64,000 nucleotides of DNA, taken from contig NZ_OEST01000003.1 in the NCBI RefSeq assembly GCF_900241005.1, positions 124,001-188,000 on the forward strand, given 5' to 3'. Position numbers and translations under genes: made by a program. Of this stretch, positions 41,413 to 50,084 are shown piece after piece; the first letter of the stretch is position 1, and every line of letters begins with the position of its first letter. Below the pieces are notes generated by a model. It made no database searches. It worked only from the letters and a program-made list of their open reading frames with translations, and was not told the origin of the DNA. This DNA comes from Bacteroides cutis (GTDB lineage: Bacteria > Bacteroidota > Bacteroidia > Bacteroidales > Bacteroidaceae).

Positions 41413-43656
41413 TTGAAACATTTGATATGTATATGGATTGTGCTCTGTTTCTTGCTTTCGGATTTTCAGAAGGTAAGAGCTTCGTCTGTTCCCGAGTCAT
41501 ACGTCGCACAAAGGGCATTTGCAGACTCCATCATGGACAAGGTAATCTTCTTTGCTCCTTTCTATGAACGTATTATTGATGATTACCGGGCGGAACTATA
41601 TATCAAAGGTTGGGTGAATATACGCAAAAAGAACCATCTTATCCGTTTTATTCCTTCTATGTTCCGTATTCAGAAGGGCGTAAGAGAATATATGATGGAA
41701 ACCTACAGTGACTTGCACTTCACCGCTCCCAATATTTACGACCAGAAGGTGAAGGCAAGTGTCGGTACTTCTTCTGAATTTTGGGAGTGGGATGGGCGTT
41801 TGCCCGAATATTTCCATATTAATATATATTCCTCTACATTATTATATGACAAGCTGCTTTCTCCGCTGGCCACCAATGCGAAAAAATACTATACTTATTA
41901 TGTAGACTCCATTATGGGGGAGACACACAAACGGCAGTATCGCATTCGTTTTATGCCGAAAAGTAAAAGTTTTCAGTTGGTAGGTGGTTATATGGTGGTA
42001 AGCGATAATGTGTGGAGCATACGTGAGATACGTTTTGCAGGGCGCAATGAAATGCTTCGTTTTAATAATTTGGTACGCATGGGGGAAGTGGGAGCTATCG
42101 ACGAATTTCTTCCCAAACATTATAATATAGATGTAACGTTCCGTTTCTTTGGAAATGTGATAGAGGGTAGTTATATGGCGGTGCTTGATTATAAAGATAT
42201 TCATCAGCACGACCCTTCCAATATTAGGAAAAAGGAAAATAAGAAGAGTCGTTATGATTTGTCCGACTCTTATACGTTGCGTTGCGATACAAATGCTTTT
42301 CGGCGTGATACCACTTCTTTTAATATATTGCGCCCGATACCGCTTTCTCCGCACGAGGAAACTTTGTACGAAGACTTTTTTTTGCGGCGTGATACCTTTC
42401 TCTATAAAAAGAAGCCGAAGAATAAACGACTTGAATTCTGGGGGGAGATTGGCGATGCATTGATCAGTCGTTATACGGTAGATCTTGCCAAGATGGGAAG
42501 TGTGCGTTGCTCTCCGCTCATCAATCCACTTTTGTTGAGTTATAGTGGTAGTAATGGTTTCTCTTACCGTCAAGAGTTCAAATACAATCGTATATTCACG
42601 GGAGACCGTTTGCTCCGTATTGTTCCTAAATTGGGATATAATTTTAAACGGAAAGAGTTCTACTGGTCCATCAATTCCGATTTCGATTACTGGCCTCGTA
42701 AACGTGCTGCCTTGCATGTCAGTGTGGGTAACGGTAACCGTATTTATAGCAGTGATGTGCTGGATGATTTGAAAGCTATACCGGACAGTATCTTTGACTT
42801 TGACCAAATTCATCTGGACTATTTTAAGGACTTATATTTGCAGATACGTCATAGTTGGGAAATAGTTAATGGCCTGACTTTGGATGTCGGGCTCTCTATG
42901 CATAGGCGTACTGAGGTGGAGCGTTCCAAGTTTGTAATTGTTTTTCCGGATATGCCGAATATCGTTTCTGCAAAAACTTCTCCTGTCTATCCGGGTTTCG
43001 ACCCTGATATTCTGAAGAAATTCCGTCATACTTATAACAGTTTTGCTCCCCGTGTACGTCTGACGTGGACTCCCGGGCAGTACTATTATATGAATGGTGA
43101 CCGTAAGATTAATCTCTATTCCAAGTATCCTACCGTCTCGGTAGACTGGGAGCGTGGCATCAGTGGTGTCCTTAATAGTACAGGGAAGTATGAGCGCATT
43201 GAAGTCGATTTTCAGCATAATGTGCCTTTGGGGTTGATGCGCGATCTCTACTTCCGCTTTGGGTGGGGGGCGTTTACCAATCAAAAGGAACTTTACTTTG
43301 TTGATTTTGCCAACCTTGCCCGTTCTAATCTGCCCGTAGGTTGGAACGATGAAATCGGCGGGGTATTCCAATTGCTCGACGGACGTTGGTATAACTCTTC
43401 ACGTAAGTACGTTCGCGGACATGTCACATACGAAGCACCGTTTCTGCTGCTCCGGCATCTGAAGAAATACACTCAATATGTATTGAATGAACGTCTTTAT
43501 CTCAATGCATTGGTTGTTCCTCACCTAAATCCTTATTTGGAAGTGGGTTATGGCATTGGTACACACGTCTTTGATTTCGGAGTATTTGCCAGTTTCGCTA
43601 ATTGGAAGTATCAGGAAGTGGGCGTCAAATTTACTTTTGAACTCTTTAACCGATAG
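41413..43656 (+). CDS. DUF5686 family outer-membrane-type protein
   Basis: About 747 residues. A signal peptide (LICIWIVLCFLLSDFQKVRA) is followed by a beta-rich body: AELYIKGWVNIRKKNHLIRF near residue 50 and, in the C-terminal half, many alternating aromatic strands ending KYQEVGVKFTFELFNR, a typical outer-membrane barrel C terminus. This matches DUF5686, thought to be a barrel with an N-terminal periplasmic domain. No ATG fits: the start is TTG at 41413, nine bases after AAGGAG, or TTG at 41407. It converges on the DUF6078 gene with the 22-bp repeat array in between. Function unknown. Confidence 0.8.
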   Translation: MKHLICIWIVLCFLLSDFQKVRASSVPESYVAQRAFADSIMDKVIFFAPFYERIIDDYRAELYIKGWVNIRKKNHLIRFIPSMFRIQKGVREYMMETYSDLHFTAPNIYDQKVKASVGTSSEFWEWDGRLPEYFHINIYSSTLLYDKLLSPLATNAKKYYTYYVDSIMGETHKRQYRIRFMPKSKSFQLVGGYMVVSDNVWSIREIRFAGRNEMLRFNNLVRMGEVGAIDEFLPKHYNIDVTFRFFGNVIEGSYMAVLDYKDIHQHDPSNIRKKENKKSRYDLSDSYTLRCDTNAFRRDTTSFNILRPIPLSPHEETLYEDFFLRRDTFLYKKKPKNKRLEFWGEIGDALISRYTVDLAKMGSVRCSPLINPLLLSYSGSNGFSYRQEFKYNRIFTGDRLLRIVPKLGYNFKRKEFYWSINSDFDYWPRKRAALHVSVGNGNRIYSSDVLDDLKAIPDSIFDFDQIHLDYFKDLYLQIRHSWEIVNGLTLDVGLSMHRRTEVERSKFVIVFPDMPNIVSAKTSPVYPGFDPDILKKFRHTYNSFAPRVRLTWTPGQYYYMNGDRKINLYSKYPTVSVDWERGISGVLNSTGKYERIEVDFQHNVPLGLMRDLYFRFGWGAFTNQKELYFVDFANLARSNLPVGWNDEIGGVFQLLDGRWYNSSRKYVRGHVTYEAPFLLLRHLKKYTQYVLNERLYLNALVVPHLNPYLEVGYGIGTHVFDFGVFASFANWKYQEVGVKFTFELFNR

Positions 43657-43692
43657 GTATTAATCATTATCAGTGAAGTATGGTAACCGGTT

Positions 43693-43779
43693 TGTGCCAA
43701 TGAAGTGGCACAACGATGCCATTAAATTGGCACGATGATGCCAATTCTATGGCACAACTGTGCCACCCTATTGGCACAA
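43693..43779. repeat. Array of eight alternating TGCCA/TGGCA half-sites with exact 11-bp period
   Basis: TGCCA starts at 43695, 43717, 43739 and 43761; TGGCA starts at 43706, 43728, 43750 and 43772. Each is exactly 11 bases from the last, giving four tandem 22-bp units with diverged 6-base spacers (TGAAG.., TTAAAT, TTCTA.., CCCTAT). Every unit can form a small hairpin. The array fills the gap between the convergent DUF5686 and DUF6078 genes and touches the DUF6078 stop codon. Confidence 0.9.
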
Positions 43780-43780
43780 A

Positions 43781-44221
43781 CTACCAACAATAGTCTTTCA
43801 CGTATGAATCAAACTCCAAAGAACCGTTTGCACCGTATTCTTTGAAAATAGCCAATACTTTCTGCTGTTCATCGGGAGAGAGCAGGCGTTCGCCTTTGCG
43901 TATGCGATAGTAAGTCCTTCTGCTAAATAGATTAATCAGGCGGGCAATGACGTATTTAGTCTGTTTGTTCGGTAAATTTCCTAAAATATCGACGAATCCT
44001 TTAGCAAACTGTACTTTGACGGAGCTGCGATAATAAGCACAGTCACCCTGCTGCGAAGCAATGCGTTTAGGGCTGACGATAGTCCAGAACTCAGATGTAT
44101 TTGTGACGCATTGTTCTACTAGTTGACGTAAACAACTGGATGCCAGTGGGCACTTGCGGTTGAGACATAATGCGTAGTCGGTGGGTACTTTGGTTGGGTT
44201 GAAGTTATTCGTTTCTGCCAT
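43781..44221 (-). CDS. DUF6078 family protein
   Basis: 146 residues, no signal peptide. The N-terminal half is cysteine-rich (CLNRKCPLASSCLRQLVEQC, then GDCAYYRS), which may bind a metal or cluster. The C-terminal half is helical (QTKYVIARLINLFSRRTYYR, GERLLSPDEQQKVLAIFKEY) and resembles a winged or helix-turn-helix domain. I place it in DUF6078, a Bacteroides family of unknown function, with moderate certainty. It converges on the DUF5686 gene; the repeat array begins next to its stop codon. Confidence 0.7.
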   Translation of the reverse strand: MAETNNFNPTKVPTDYALCLNRKCPLASSCLRQLVEQCVTNTSEFWTIVSPKRIASQQGDCAYYRSSVKVQFAKGFVDILGNLPNKQTKYVIARLINLFSRRTYYRIRKGERLLSPDEQQKVLAIFKEYGANGSLEFDSYVKDYCW

Positions 44222-44315
44222 GATTTTTAATTTTATAAATTGTGTAAAAGTACTCTTTCTTTTGGGTATTCGTATATTATTTATGATAGAATTCTATTAG
44301 AGCAGTCTATTTTTG

Positions 44316-44323
44316 TACCTTTG
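44316..44323 (+). promoter_or_regulatory. Putative -7 promoter element of coaW
   Basis: TACCTTTG, 22 bases before the start codon; no clear -33. Confidence 0.6.
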
Positions 44324-44344
44324 CCGCAAATACAATGATTGGCT

Positions 44345-45175
44345 ATGGGAATTGTAATCGGTATAGATGTAGGTGGCAGTACTACAAAAATAGTGGGCAT
44401 CAATGGGGGACAAATTGAATCTCCTATGTTTATTACGGCTACCGACCCGGTGACGTCTTTGTTCGGAGCATTCGGGAAATATATATATGATAAAGGTATT
44501 AATCTGTCCGATGTGGAGCAGGTGATGCTGACCGGTGTGGGTAGTGCTTTTATTGACAGTTCGCTCTACGGGCTTCCTACTCGTAAGACGGATGAATTTA
44601 TAGCTAATGCTTTGGGGGCACGCCATGCAATGGATATAGATCAGTTGATAGTGGTCAGTATGGGAACGGGAACGTCGTTTGTACGTGTTGACGGCGATGA
44701 AATTCAGCATATTGGAGGTATGGGAATTGGTGGCGGAACGTTACAAGGACTTTCGCGGTTATTACTGAAAACACATGATATTCATCAGGTGGCGGAATTA
44801 GCTTCCCGGGGGGATGTGACCCGTGTGAATTTACAGATTGGAGATATTTGCAACAAAGCCTTGCCCGATTTGCCTGTTAATGCTACCGCTTCCTTGTTTG
44901 GAAAAACAGACAGTAATGCTTCTCAGGAAGATATTGCATGTGGAGTTATTTATATGGTATTGCAAACCATCGGTGGAGCGGCTGTACTTGCCGCATTGAA
45001 CAGCCCTATCAAAGATTTTGTTTTAATCGGTAACCTGGCTCAGTTGCCCCAGTGTAGGGAAGTCTTTCCAAAAATGGAAGATATTTATCACGTTCGCTTT
45101 CATATTCCTCTTTATGCTGAGTACCGTACTGCGATAGGGGCGGCGTTGGCATATATAAATAAGGTGATAATGTGA
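44345..45175 (+). CDS. coaW: Type II pantothenate kinase
   Basis: 276 residues from the ATG at 44345 (MGIVIGIDVGGSTTK); an in-frame TTG six bases earlier is less likely. It phosphorylates pantothenate, the first step towards coenzyme A. ASKHA-fold motifs: IGIDVGGSTTKIVGI (phosphate 1), VVSMGTGTSFVRVDGD and IGGMGIGGGTLQGLSRLLL, all characteristic of the eukaryote-like type II kinase known from Staphylococcus. Together with panC and panD in this window it covers part of CoA biosynthesis. Transcribed alone, just upstream of rpsA, which has its own promoter. Confidence 0.93.
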   Translation: MGIVIGIDVGGSTTKIVGINGGQIESPMFITATDPVTSLFGAFGKYIYDKGINLSDVEQVMLTGVGSAFIDSSLYGLPTRKTDEFIANALGARHAMDIDQLIVVSMGTGTSFVRVDGDEIQHIGGMGIGGGTLQGLSRLLLKTHDIHQVAELASRGDVTRVNLQIGDICNKALPDLPVNATASLFGKTDSNASQEDIACGVIYMVLQTIGGAAVLAALNSPIKDFVLIGNLAQLPQCREVFPKMEDIYHVRFHIPLYAEYRTAIGAALAYINKVIM

Positions 45176-45190
45176 TATTTCATAGATTAT

Positions 45191-45221
45191 TTTGCCATTC
45201 AAGAAAATACTTCTATCTTTG
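45191..45221 (+). promoter_or_regulatory. Bacteroides-type promoter of rpsA
   Basis: TTTG (45191-45194), a 19-base spacer, TATCTTTG (45214-45221). Full consensus. The predicted 5' leader is about 60 bases. Confidence 0.88.
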
Positions 45222-45287
45222 CGCCCGATTTAATATGAGTCAACATAAAGTCTCACTTAATTAACGAGTTAAACAATTTATTTATTA

Positions 45288-47084
45288 ATGGAAAATTTAA
45301 AAAATGTTGCTCCCATTGAAGATTTCAATTGGGATGCTTACGAAAATGGCGAAGCCGTAACAACAGCAAGTCACGAAGACTTGGAAAAAGCGTATGACAA
45401 CACGCTGAACAAGGTTAACGACCGCGAGGTAGTTGACGGAACCGTAATCGCAATGAACAAGCGTGAAGTAGTTGTGAACATCGGTTACAAATCAGACGGT
45501 ATCATTCCTTTGAATGAATTCCGTTACAATCCTGATTTGAAGATTGGTGATACTGTAGAAGTATACATCGAAAACCAGGAAGACAAAAAAGGACAGCTGG
45601 TTCTGTCTCACCGTAAAGCCCGTGCTACTCGTTCTTGGGATCGTGTGAACGCTGCTTTGGAAAACGAAGAAATTATTAAGGGTTACATCAAGTGCCGCAC
45701 CAAGGGTGGTATGATTGTAGACGTATTCGGCATCGAGGCTTTCTTGCCGGGTTCTCAAATTGATGTGAAACCTATCCGCGATTACGATGTATTCGTTGGC
45801 AAAACTATGGAATTCAAGGTTGTTAAGATCAATCAGGAATTCAAGAATGTGGTTGTTTCTCACAAAGCTCTTATCGAGGCTGAACTGGAACAACAGAAGA
45901 AAGAAATCATCGGTAAACTCGAAAAAGGACAGGTTCTCGAAGGTACCGTTAAGAATATCACTTCCTATGGTGTATTTATCGACCTGGGTGGCGTAGATGG
46001 TTTGATCCACATTACTGACCTTTCTTGGGGCCGTGTCAGCGATCCGAAAGAAGTGGTTGAACTCGACCAGAAACTCAACGTTGTTATCCTCGACTTCGAC
46101 GACGAGAAGAAACGTATCGCTCTTGGTTTGAAACAACTTACTCCTCATCCTTGGGATGCTCTTGATCCTGACTTGAAGGTAGGTGATCACGTAAAGGGCA
46201 AAGTAGTTGTTATGGCTGACTATGGAGCATTCATTGAAATTGCTGCCGGTGTTGAAGGTCTGATCCACGTATCTGAAATGTCTTGGAGCCAGCACTTGCG
46301 TTCTGCACAAGACTTTATGAAGGTAGGTGACGAAGTTGAAGCTGTAGTGTTGACTTTGGATCGTGAAGAACGTAAGATGTCTCTCGGTATTAAACAACTG
46401 AAGGCTGATCCTTGGGAAACTATTGAAGAAAAGTATCCTATTGGCTCTAAACATACAGCTAAGGTACGTAACTTCACTAACTTCGGCGTATTCGTAGAAA
46501 TCGAAGAAGGTGTAGACGGTTTGATTCATATCTCTGACCTGTCTTGGACGAAGAAGGTTAAACATCCTTCTGAATTTACTCAGATTGGTGCAGATATCGA
46601 CGTACAGGTTCTGGAAATTGACAAAGAAAACCGTCGTTTGAGTCTTGGTCACAAGCAGCTTGAAGAAAATCCTTGGGACGTATTTGAAACTGTATTTACA
46701 GTAGGTTCTGTACACGAAGGTACTATTATCGAAATGCTGGATAAGGGTGCTGTAGTTGCCTTGCCTTATGGTGTAGAAGGTTTCGCTACTCCGAAACACC
46801 TCGTTAAGGAAGATGGTTCACAAGCTCAGTTGGATGAGAAACTTGAATTCAAAGTTATCGAGTTTAACAAGGATGCTAAGCGTATCATTCTTTCTCACAG
46901 CCGTATCTTCGAAGATGCTGCCAAGGCAGAAGAAAGAGCAGAAAAGAAGGCTTCTAAAAAGTCAACCGGTAGTAAGAGGGAAGAAGCTGCTTCTTCAATC
47001 CAAAATCAAGCTGCTTCTACTACTTTGGGTGATATCGACGCTTTGGCTGCTTTGAAAGAACAGATGGAAGCTGGAAAGAAATAA
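45288..47084 (+). CDS. rpsA: 30S ribosomal protein S1
   Basis: 598 residues with about six S1 (OB-fold) repeats: roughly 46-115, 127-195, 213-283, 298-370, 385-455 and 470-540. The best copies read VKNITSYGVFIDLGGVDGLI and VRNFTNFGVFVEIEEGVDGL. The tail after 541 is charged and low-complexity (EERAEKKASKKSTGSKREE). S1 brings mRNA to the 30S subunit; its role is of interest in Bacteroidota because most of their genes lack Shine-Dalgarno sequences. Codon use looks more biased and GC-richer than the neighbours, as expected for a highly expressed gene. Strong promoter upstream and terminator downstream. Confidence 0.97.
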   Translation: MENLKNVAPIEDFNWDAYENGEAVTTASHEDLEKAYDNTLNKVNDREVVDGTVIAMNKREVVVNIGYKSDGIIPLNEFRYNPDLKIGDTVEVYIENQEDKKGQLVLSHRKARATRSWDRVNAALENEEIIKGYIKCRTKGGMIVDVFGIEAFLPGSQIDVKPIRDYDVFVGKTMEFKVVKINQEFKNVVVSHKALIEAELEQQKKEIIGKLEKGQVLEGTVKNITSYGVFIDLGGVDGLIHITDLSWGRVSDPKEVVELDQKLNVVILDFDDEKKRIALGLKQLTPHPWDALDPDLKVGDHVKGKVVVMADYGAFIEIAAGVEGLIHVSEMSWSQHLRSAQDFMKVGDEVEAVVLTLDREERKMSLGIKQLKADPWETIEEKYPIGSKHTAKVRNFTNFGVFVEIEEGVDGLIHISDLSWTKKVKHPSEFTQIGADIDVQVLEIDKENRRLSLGHKQLEENPWDVFETVFTVGSVHEGTIIEMLDKGAVVALPYGVEGFATPKHLVKEDGSQAQLDEKLEFKVIEFNKDAKRIILSHSRIFEDAAKAEERAEKKASKKSTGSKREEAASSIQNQAASTTLGDIDALAALKEQMEAGKK

Positions 47085-47109
47085 TTCTTTTATATATAGA
47101 TAATAAGGT

Positions 47110-47150
47110 AGGGGCGCTTGTACAGAACAAGCGCCCTTTCTTGTTTTTTA
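47110..47150 (+). terminator. Intrinsic terminator of rpsA
   Basis: GGGCGCTTGT-ACAG-AACAAGCGCCC, a 10-bp GC-rich stem followed by TTTCTTGTTTTTTA. Confidence 0.92.
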
Positions 47151-47197
47151 TGCCGGTAGAATTTTATGGAATAGGGGATGTTTCTTTATTTTATGTT

Positions 47198-47205
47198 TAT
47201 CTTTG
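47198..47205 (+). promoter_or_regulatory. Putative -7 promoter element of the lipoprotein-rnz pair
   Basis: TATCTTTG, 79 bases before the lipoprotein start; the -33 element is weak. Confidence 0.6.
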
Positions 47206-47283
47206 CAAGGTAAGAAATCGTAAAGAAGATTTTTTCTTAGGTCTCTTAAAGAAGATAAATCAATAACTTAATTTTAATTCACT

Positions 47284-48075
47284 ATGCAAAACATCATCAG
47301 AATCTCAGGTAAAATTATGCTGTTAACTTGTTTGTCACTAATGTTGCTTACTAGTTGCAGTCAAAAATCCAAACTTAAATTAGCAATAGAAGTAGCCGGT
47401 AAACAATGTCCTATTAGTGTGGGAGTGGCAGGTGAAGTGACAAGTATTGATTTCGATGGTGCAGATGTAGTGTATTCCATGTCGATGAATGAAGATTATA
47501 TCAATTTGGAAGCTCTGGGAAAGACACCTGATGCCATGAAGTCGGGAGTGTCTGCTATGTTCAACAATCCAAAAGGTGAAATCAAGAAAATGCTGGAATT
47601 GGTGGTTGCTTCCCAATCTGGAATTAAATTTATATATAAAGGGAAAACTACGGGAAAAGAGGTAGAATGCTATTTGAATACGGAAGATTTAAAAAAAATC
47701 CTGGACCAGGATATGAGTCAGGAAGAAAGTGACCGTCAAAAGTTGGAAGAGTTGGTGAAAGTAACGAATGTTTCGTGTCCGATGAAAGTGGATGAAGCCA
47801 CTACTCTTGACAAATTGACAATAGAATCGGACAATGTGGTTTATAACTATACGATTGATGAAGAAGCTGTTGATCTGAATGTTTTGAAAGGCAATGAGGG
47901 ACAAATGAAACAAAATATTAAAGGTTCTTTAAATATATCTGAACCGGCTATAAAAATGTTCTTGGAAGCATGTATAAAAGATAATAAAAGATTGATTTAT
48001 CGATATAAGGGTGATATTTCCGGCCAAATTATGGAATGTATATTTGAGGTTTCGGAGATAAAGGCGCTTTTTTAA
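47284..48075 (+). CDS. Lipoprotein of unknown function with an internal duplication
   Basis: 263 residues with a lipobox (LMLLTSC, Cys near 25). The mature part consists of two related halves. The first contains KQCPISVGVAGEVTSIDFDG and DVVYSMSMNEDYINLEAL; the second contains VSCPMKVDEATTLDKLTIES and NVVYNYTIDEEAVDLNVL. Each half ends in a segment with a basic-aromatic strand (IKFIYKGKTTGKEVECYL; RLIYRYKGDISGQIMECIF). Each half has one Cys-Pro near its start and one Cys near its end. I do not recognise a named family. It is 30 bases upstream of rnz and probably co-transcribed. Confidence 0.8.
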   Translation: MQNIIRISGKIMLLTCLSLMLLTSCSQKSKLKLAIEVAGKQCPISVGVAGEVTSIDFDGADVVYSMSMNEDYINLEALGKTPDAMKSGVSAMFNNPKGEIKKMLELVVASQSGIKFIYKGKTTGKEVECYLNTEDLKKILDQDMSQEESDRQKLEELVKVTNVSCPMKVDEATTLDKLTIESDNVVYNYTIDEEAVDLNVLKGNEGQMKQNIKGSLNISEPAIKMFLEACIKDNKRLIYRYKGDISGQIMECIFEVSEIKALF

Positions 48076-48105
48076 ATCGGGATAAGGATTGTTCTGTCTT
48101 CGTTA

Positions 48106-49020
48106 ATGGAAAAATTTGAATTACACATTTTGGGTTGTGGGTCGGCGTTGCCCACAACCCGGCATTTCCCTACATCACAAATAGTGAATGTACGCGATAA
48201 ATTGTTTATGATTGATTGTGGGGAAGGGGCGCAATTGCAGTTTCGCAAGTCACGCTTGAAGTTTTCACGGTTGAATACTATTTTTATATCCCATCTACAT
48301 GGCGATCATTGTTTTGGCCTGTTGGGATTGGTTTCTACGCTCAATCTGTTGGGACGTACGGCAGAATTGCATATTTATTCTCCCAAAGGATTGGAAGGAT
48401 TAATGGCTCCCATGTTGAGCTACTTCAATCATCAAATGACATATAAAATCCTTTTCCATGAGTTCGAAACTAAAGAACAGATGGTGATTTATGAAGATCG
48501 TTCATTAACCGTAACTACTATTCCTTTGCGTCACAGACTACCTTGTTGTGGTTTTCTGTTTGCTGAAAAGCAACGTCCTAATCATATCTTGCGTGATATG
48601 ATAGACTTTTACCAAGTACCTGTATACGAGTTAAATCGTATTAAGAATGGGGCCGATTATGTAACTCCCGAAGGAGAGATTATAGCCAATACGCGTTTGA
48701 CTCGTCCTGCAGTACTTCCTCGCAGTTATGCTTATTGTTCGGATACCATTTTTTTGCCTTCCATTGTGGAACAGATAAGAGGAGTGGATTTGCTGTTTCA
48801 TGAAGCAACGTTTGCCGATGAAGATACTCCACGTGCAAAGGAGACCTTTCATACAACGGCTGCACAGGCAGCAGAGATTGCCCGTGAAGCTGGAGTGAAA
48901 AAGTTACTTATTGGACACTTTTCTGCACGCTATGAGGACGAAAGTATTCTGCTGGAAGAAGCTTCCGCTATTTTCCCAAATACACAACTTGCCAAAGAAA
49001 CGCTTTGTATATCGGTATAA
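48106..49020 (+). CDS. rnz: Ribonuclease Z
   Basis: 304 residues of the metallo-beta-lactamase fold. It cuts tRNA precursors after the discriminator base to make mature 3' ends. Zinc ligands are seen in FISHLHGDHCFGLLG (HxHxDH), LRHRLPCCGF, CSDTIFLP, LLFHEATFADED and LIGHFSARYED. The size is that of the short RNase Z form. It follows the duplicated-domain lipoprotein and ends 56 bases before the sigma factor gene, which has its own promoter element. Confidence 0.96.
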   Translation: MEKFELHILGCGSALPTTRHFPTSQIVNVRDKLFMIDCGEGAQLQFRKSRLKFSRLNTIFISHLHGDHCFGLLGLVSTLNLLGRTAELHIYSPKGLEGLMAPMLSYFNHQMTYKILFHEFETKEQMVIYEDRSLTVTTIPLRHRLPCCGFLFAEKQRPNHILRDMIDFYQVPVYELNRIKNGADYVTPEGEIIANTRLTRPAVLPRSYAYCSDTIFLPSIVEQIRGVDLLFHEATFADEDTPRAKETFHTTAAQAAEIAREAGVKKLLIGHFSARYEDESILLEEASAIFPNTQLAKETLCISV

Positions 49021-49033
49021 ATTAAACTTTTAG

Positions 49034-49041
49034 TATCTTTG
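49034..49041 (+). promoter_or_regulatory. Putative -7 promoter element of the ECF sigma gene
   Basis: TATCTTTG, 36 bases before the start codon, so the cassette can be transcribed by the housekeeping sigma factor. Confidence 0.6.
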
Positions 49042-49076
49042 TCTGTCTAAAAAGACATAAATGTGAATAGATTTGT

Positions 49077-49631
49077 ATGAACCCTTCCTATAACGAACGT
49101 GAAGTGTTGGCACTTTTGCAAGATGAAAGTACACAGAAGCGGGGATTTGAGATGATTGTGGCGCAGTATAGCGAACAGCTGTACTGGCAAATTCGTCGGT
49201 TGGTATTTTCTCATGAAGATGCCAATGATTTGCTTCAGAATACTTTTATTAAAGCATGGATGAATATTGATTATTTCCGGGCGGAGGCAAAACTCTCCAC
49301 CTGGCTCTATCGTATTGCTTTGAATGAGTGCCTTACATTTTTGAATAAACAGCGAGCTACGGCTACAGTTTCATTGGATGATCCTGAAGCTGATGTTCTT
49401 CAAAAATTAGAGAGTGATCCCTATTTTTCGGGAGACAAGGTGCAGAAAACTTTACAAAGAGCTTTGCTTACCTTGCCGGAGAAACAACGTATGGTGTTTA
49501 ACCTGAAATATTATCAGGAAATGAAGTATGAGCAGATGTCGGAAATCTTTGGAACATCTGTGGGAGCTTTGAAGGCTTCTTATCATCATGCCGTGAAGAA
49601 AATAGAGAAGTTTTTGGGAGAAGAAGATTAA
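49077..49631 (+). CDS. ECF-type RNA polymerase sigma factor
   Basis: 184 residues with the two-domain layout of group IV sigma factors. Region 2 reads YWQIRRLVFSHEDANDLLQN and TFIKAWMNIDYFRAEAKLST; region 4 reads LPEKQRMVFNLKYYQEMKY and SEIFGTSVGALKASYHHAVK. There is no region 1 or 3. Directly downstream lie a small membrane protein and a Spy-like periplasmic protein, an arrangement of sigma, anti-sigma and sensor. The signal is probably envelope stress or a metal, which is inferred. Confidence 0.93.
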   Translation: MNPSYNEREVLALLQDESTQKRGFEMIVAQYSEQLYWQIRRLVFSHEDANDLLQNTFIKAWMNIDYFRAEAKLSTWLYRIALNECLTFLNKQRATATVSLDDPEADVLQKLESDPYFSGDKVQKTLQRALLTLPEKQRMVFNLKYYQEMKYEQMSEIFGTSVGALKASYHHAVKKIEKFLGEED

Positions 49632-49679
49632 ACCTTTAATGTGAAAAGTTGTCTAATTAAACAGAGAGGAGAAGAGCTT

Positions 49680-50054
49680 ATGAAAGAAGAGGATAATATA
49701 TTGAAGAAAGTGGGGACGGGAAATGTTTTTAATGTTCCCGACGGATATTTTGAAAATCTTACTTCGGAGATTATGGACCGGCTTCCCGAAAAAGAGAAGG
49801 TCATTGTTAAGGAAAAGGTACCTACGATGTGGGATAGAGTGAAGCCGTGGGCTTATATGGCTGCTATGTTTGTAGGTGCGGCGCTGATTATCCGCGTTGC
49901 TTCTTCAAATCATACTCCGGTTGATACTGCAGGAGATCGTATGGCTGCGGATGATACGGAAATGGAAATGGAATACATCAACATCGCTGTGGATAATTCC
50001 ATGATGGACGATTATTCATTATATGTCTATCTGGCAGACTCTGAAACAGAATGA
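49680..50054 (+). CDS. Small membrane protein, probable anti-sigma factor
   Basis: 124 residues from the ATG at 49680, preceded by AGAGGAGAAGAG; a longer reading frame from 49641 has no such site. The N-terminal 60 residues are cytoplasmic and charged (VPDGYFENLTSEIMDRLPEK, a pattern I recall from Bacteroidota proteins that sit next to sigma factors). One membrane span follows (WAYMAAMFVGAALIIRVA, about residues 61-78), then an acidic periplasmic tail. This topology and the place after the sigma gene suggest an anti-sigma factor; no zinc-binding ASD motif (HxxxCxxC) is present. Confidence 0.7.
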   Translation: MKEEDNILKKVGTGNVFNVPDGYFENLTSEIMDRLPEKEKVIVKEKVPTMWDRVKPWAYMAAMFVGAALIIRVASSNHTPVDTAGDRMAADDTEMEMEYINIAVDNSMMDDYSLYVYLADSETE

Positions 50055-50084
50055 TGTACTTACAACTTAACTGATTAAGAAGAA

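Noticed and set aside
41842..42813. Minus-strand open frame of 323 codons opposite the DUF5686 gene
   Set aside because: The DUF5686 frame is continuous with signal peptide and barrel-like end; the opposite frame has no protein-like features.
43728..43745. Sigma-54-type promoter (TGGCAC...TGC) in the repeat array
   Set aside because: The GG to GC distance is 11, not 12, and the match arises from the periodic TGGCA/TGCCA units. No gene starts downstream in the right direction.
43693..43779. CRISPR-like array
   Set aside because: Units are 22 bp with 6-base spacers and 5-6-base palindromic half-sites; there is no room for spacers and no cas gene is present.
45492..46799. Long minus-strand open frame opposite rpsA (435 codons)
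   Set aside because: It is a shadow of the strongly codon-biased rpsA gene; the translation has no recognisable domain and no promoter or ribosome site.
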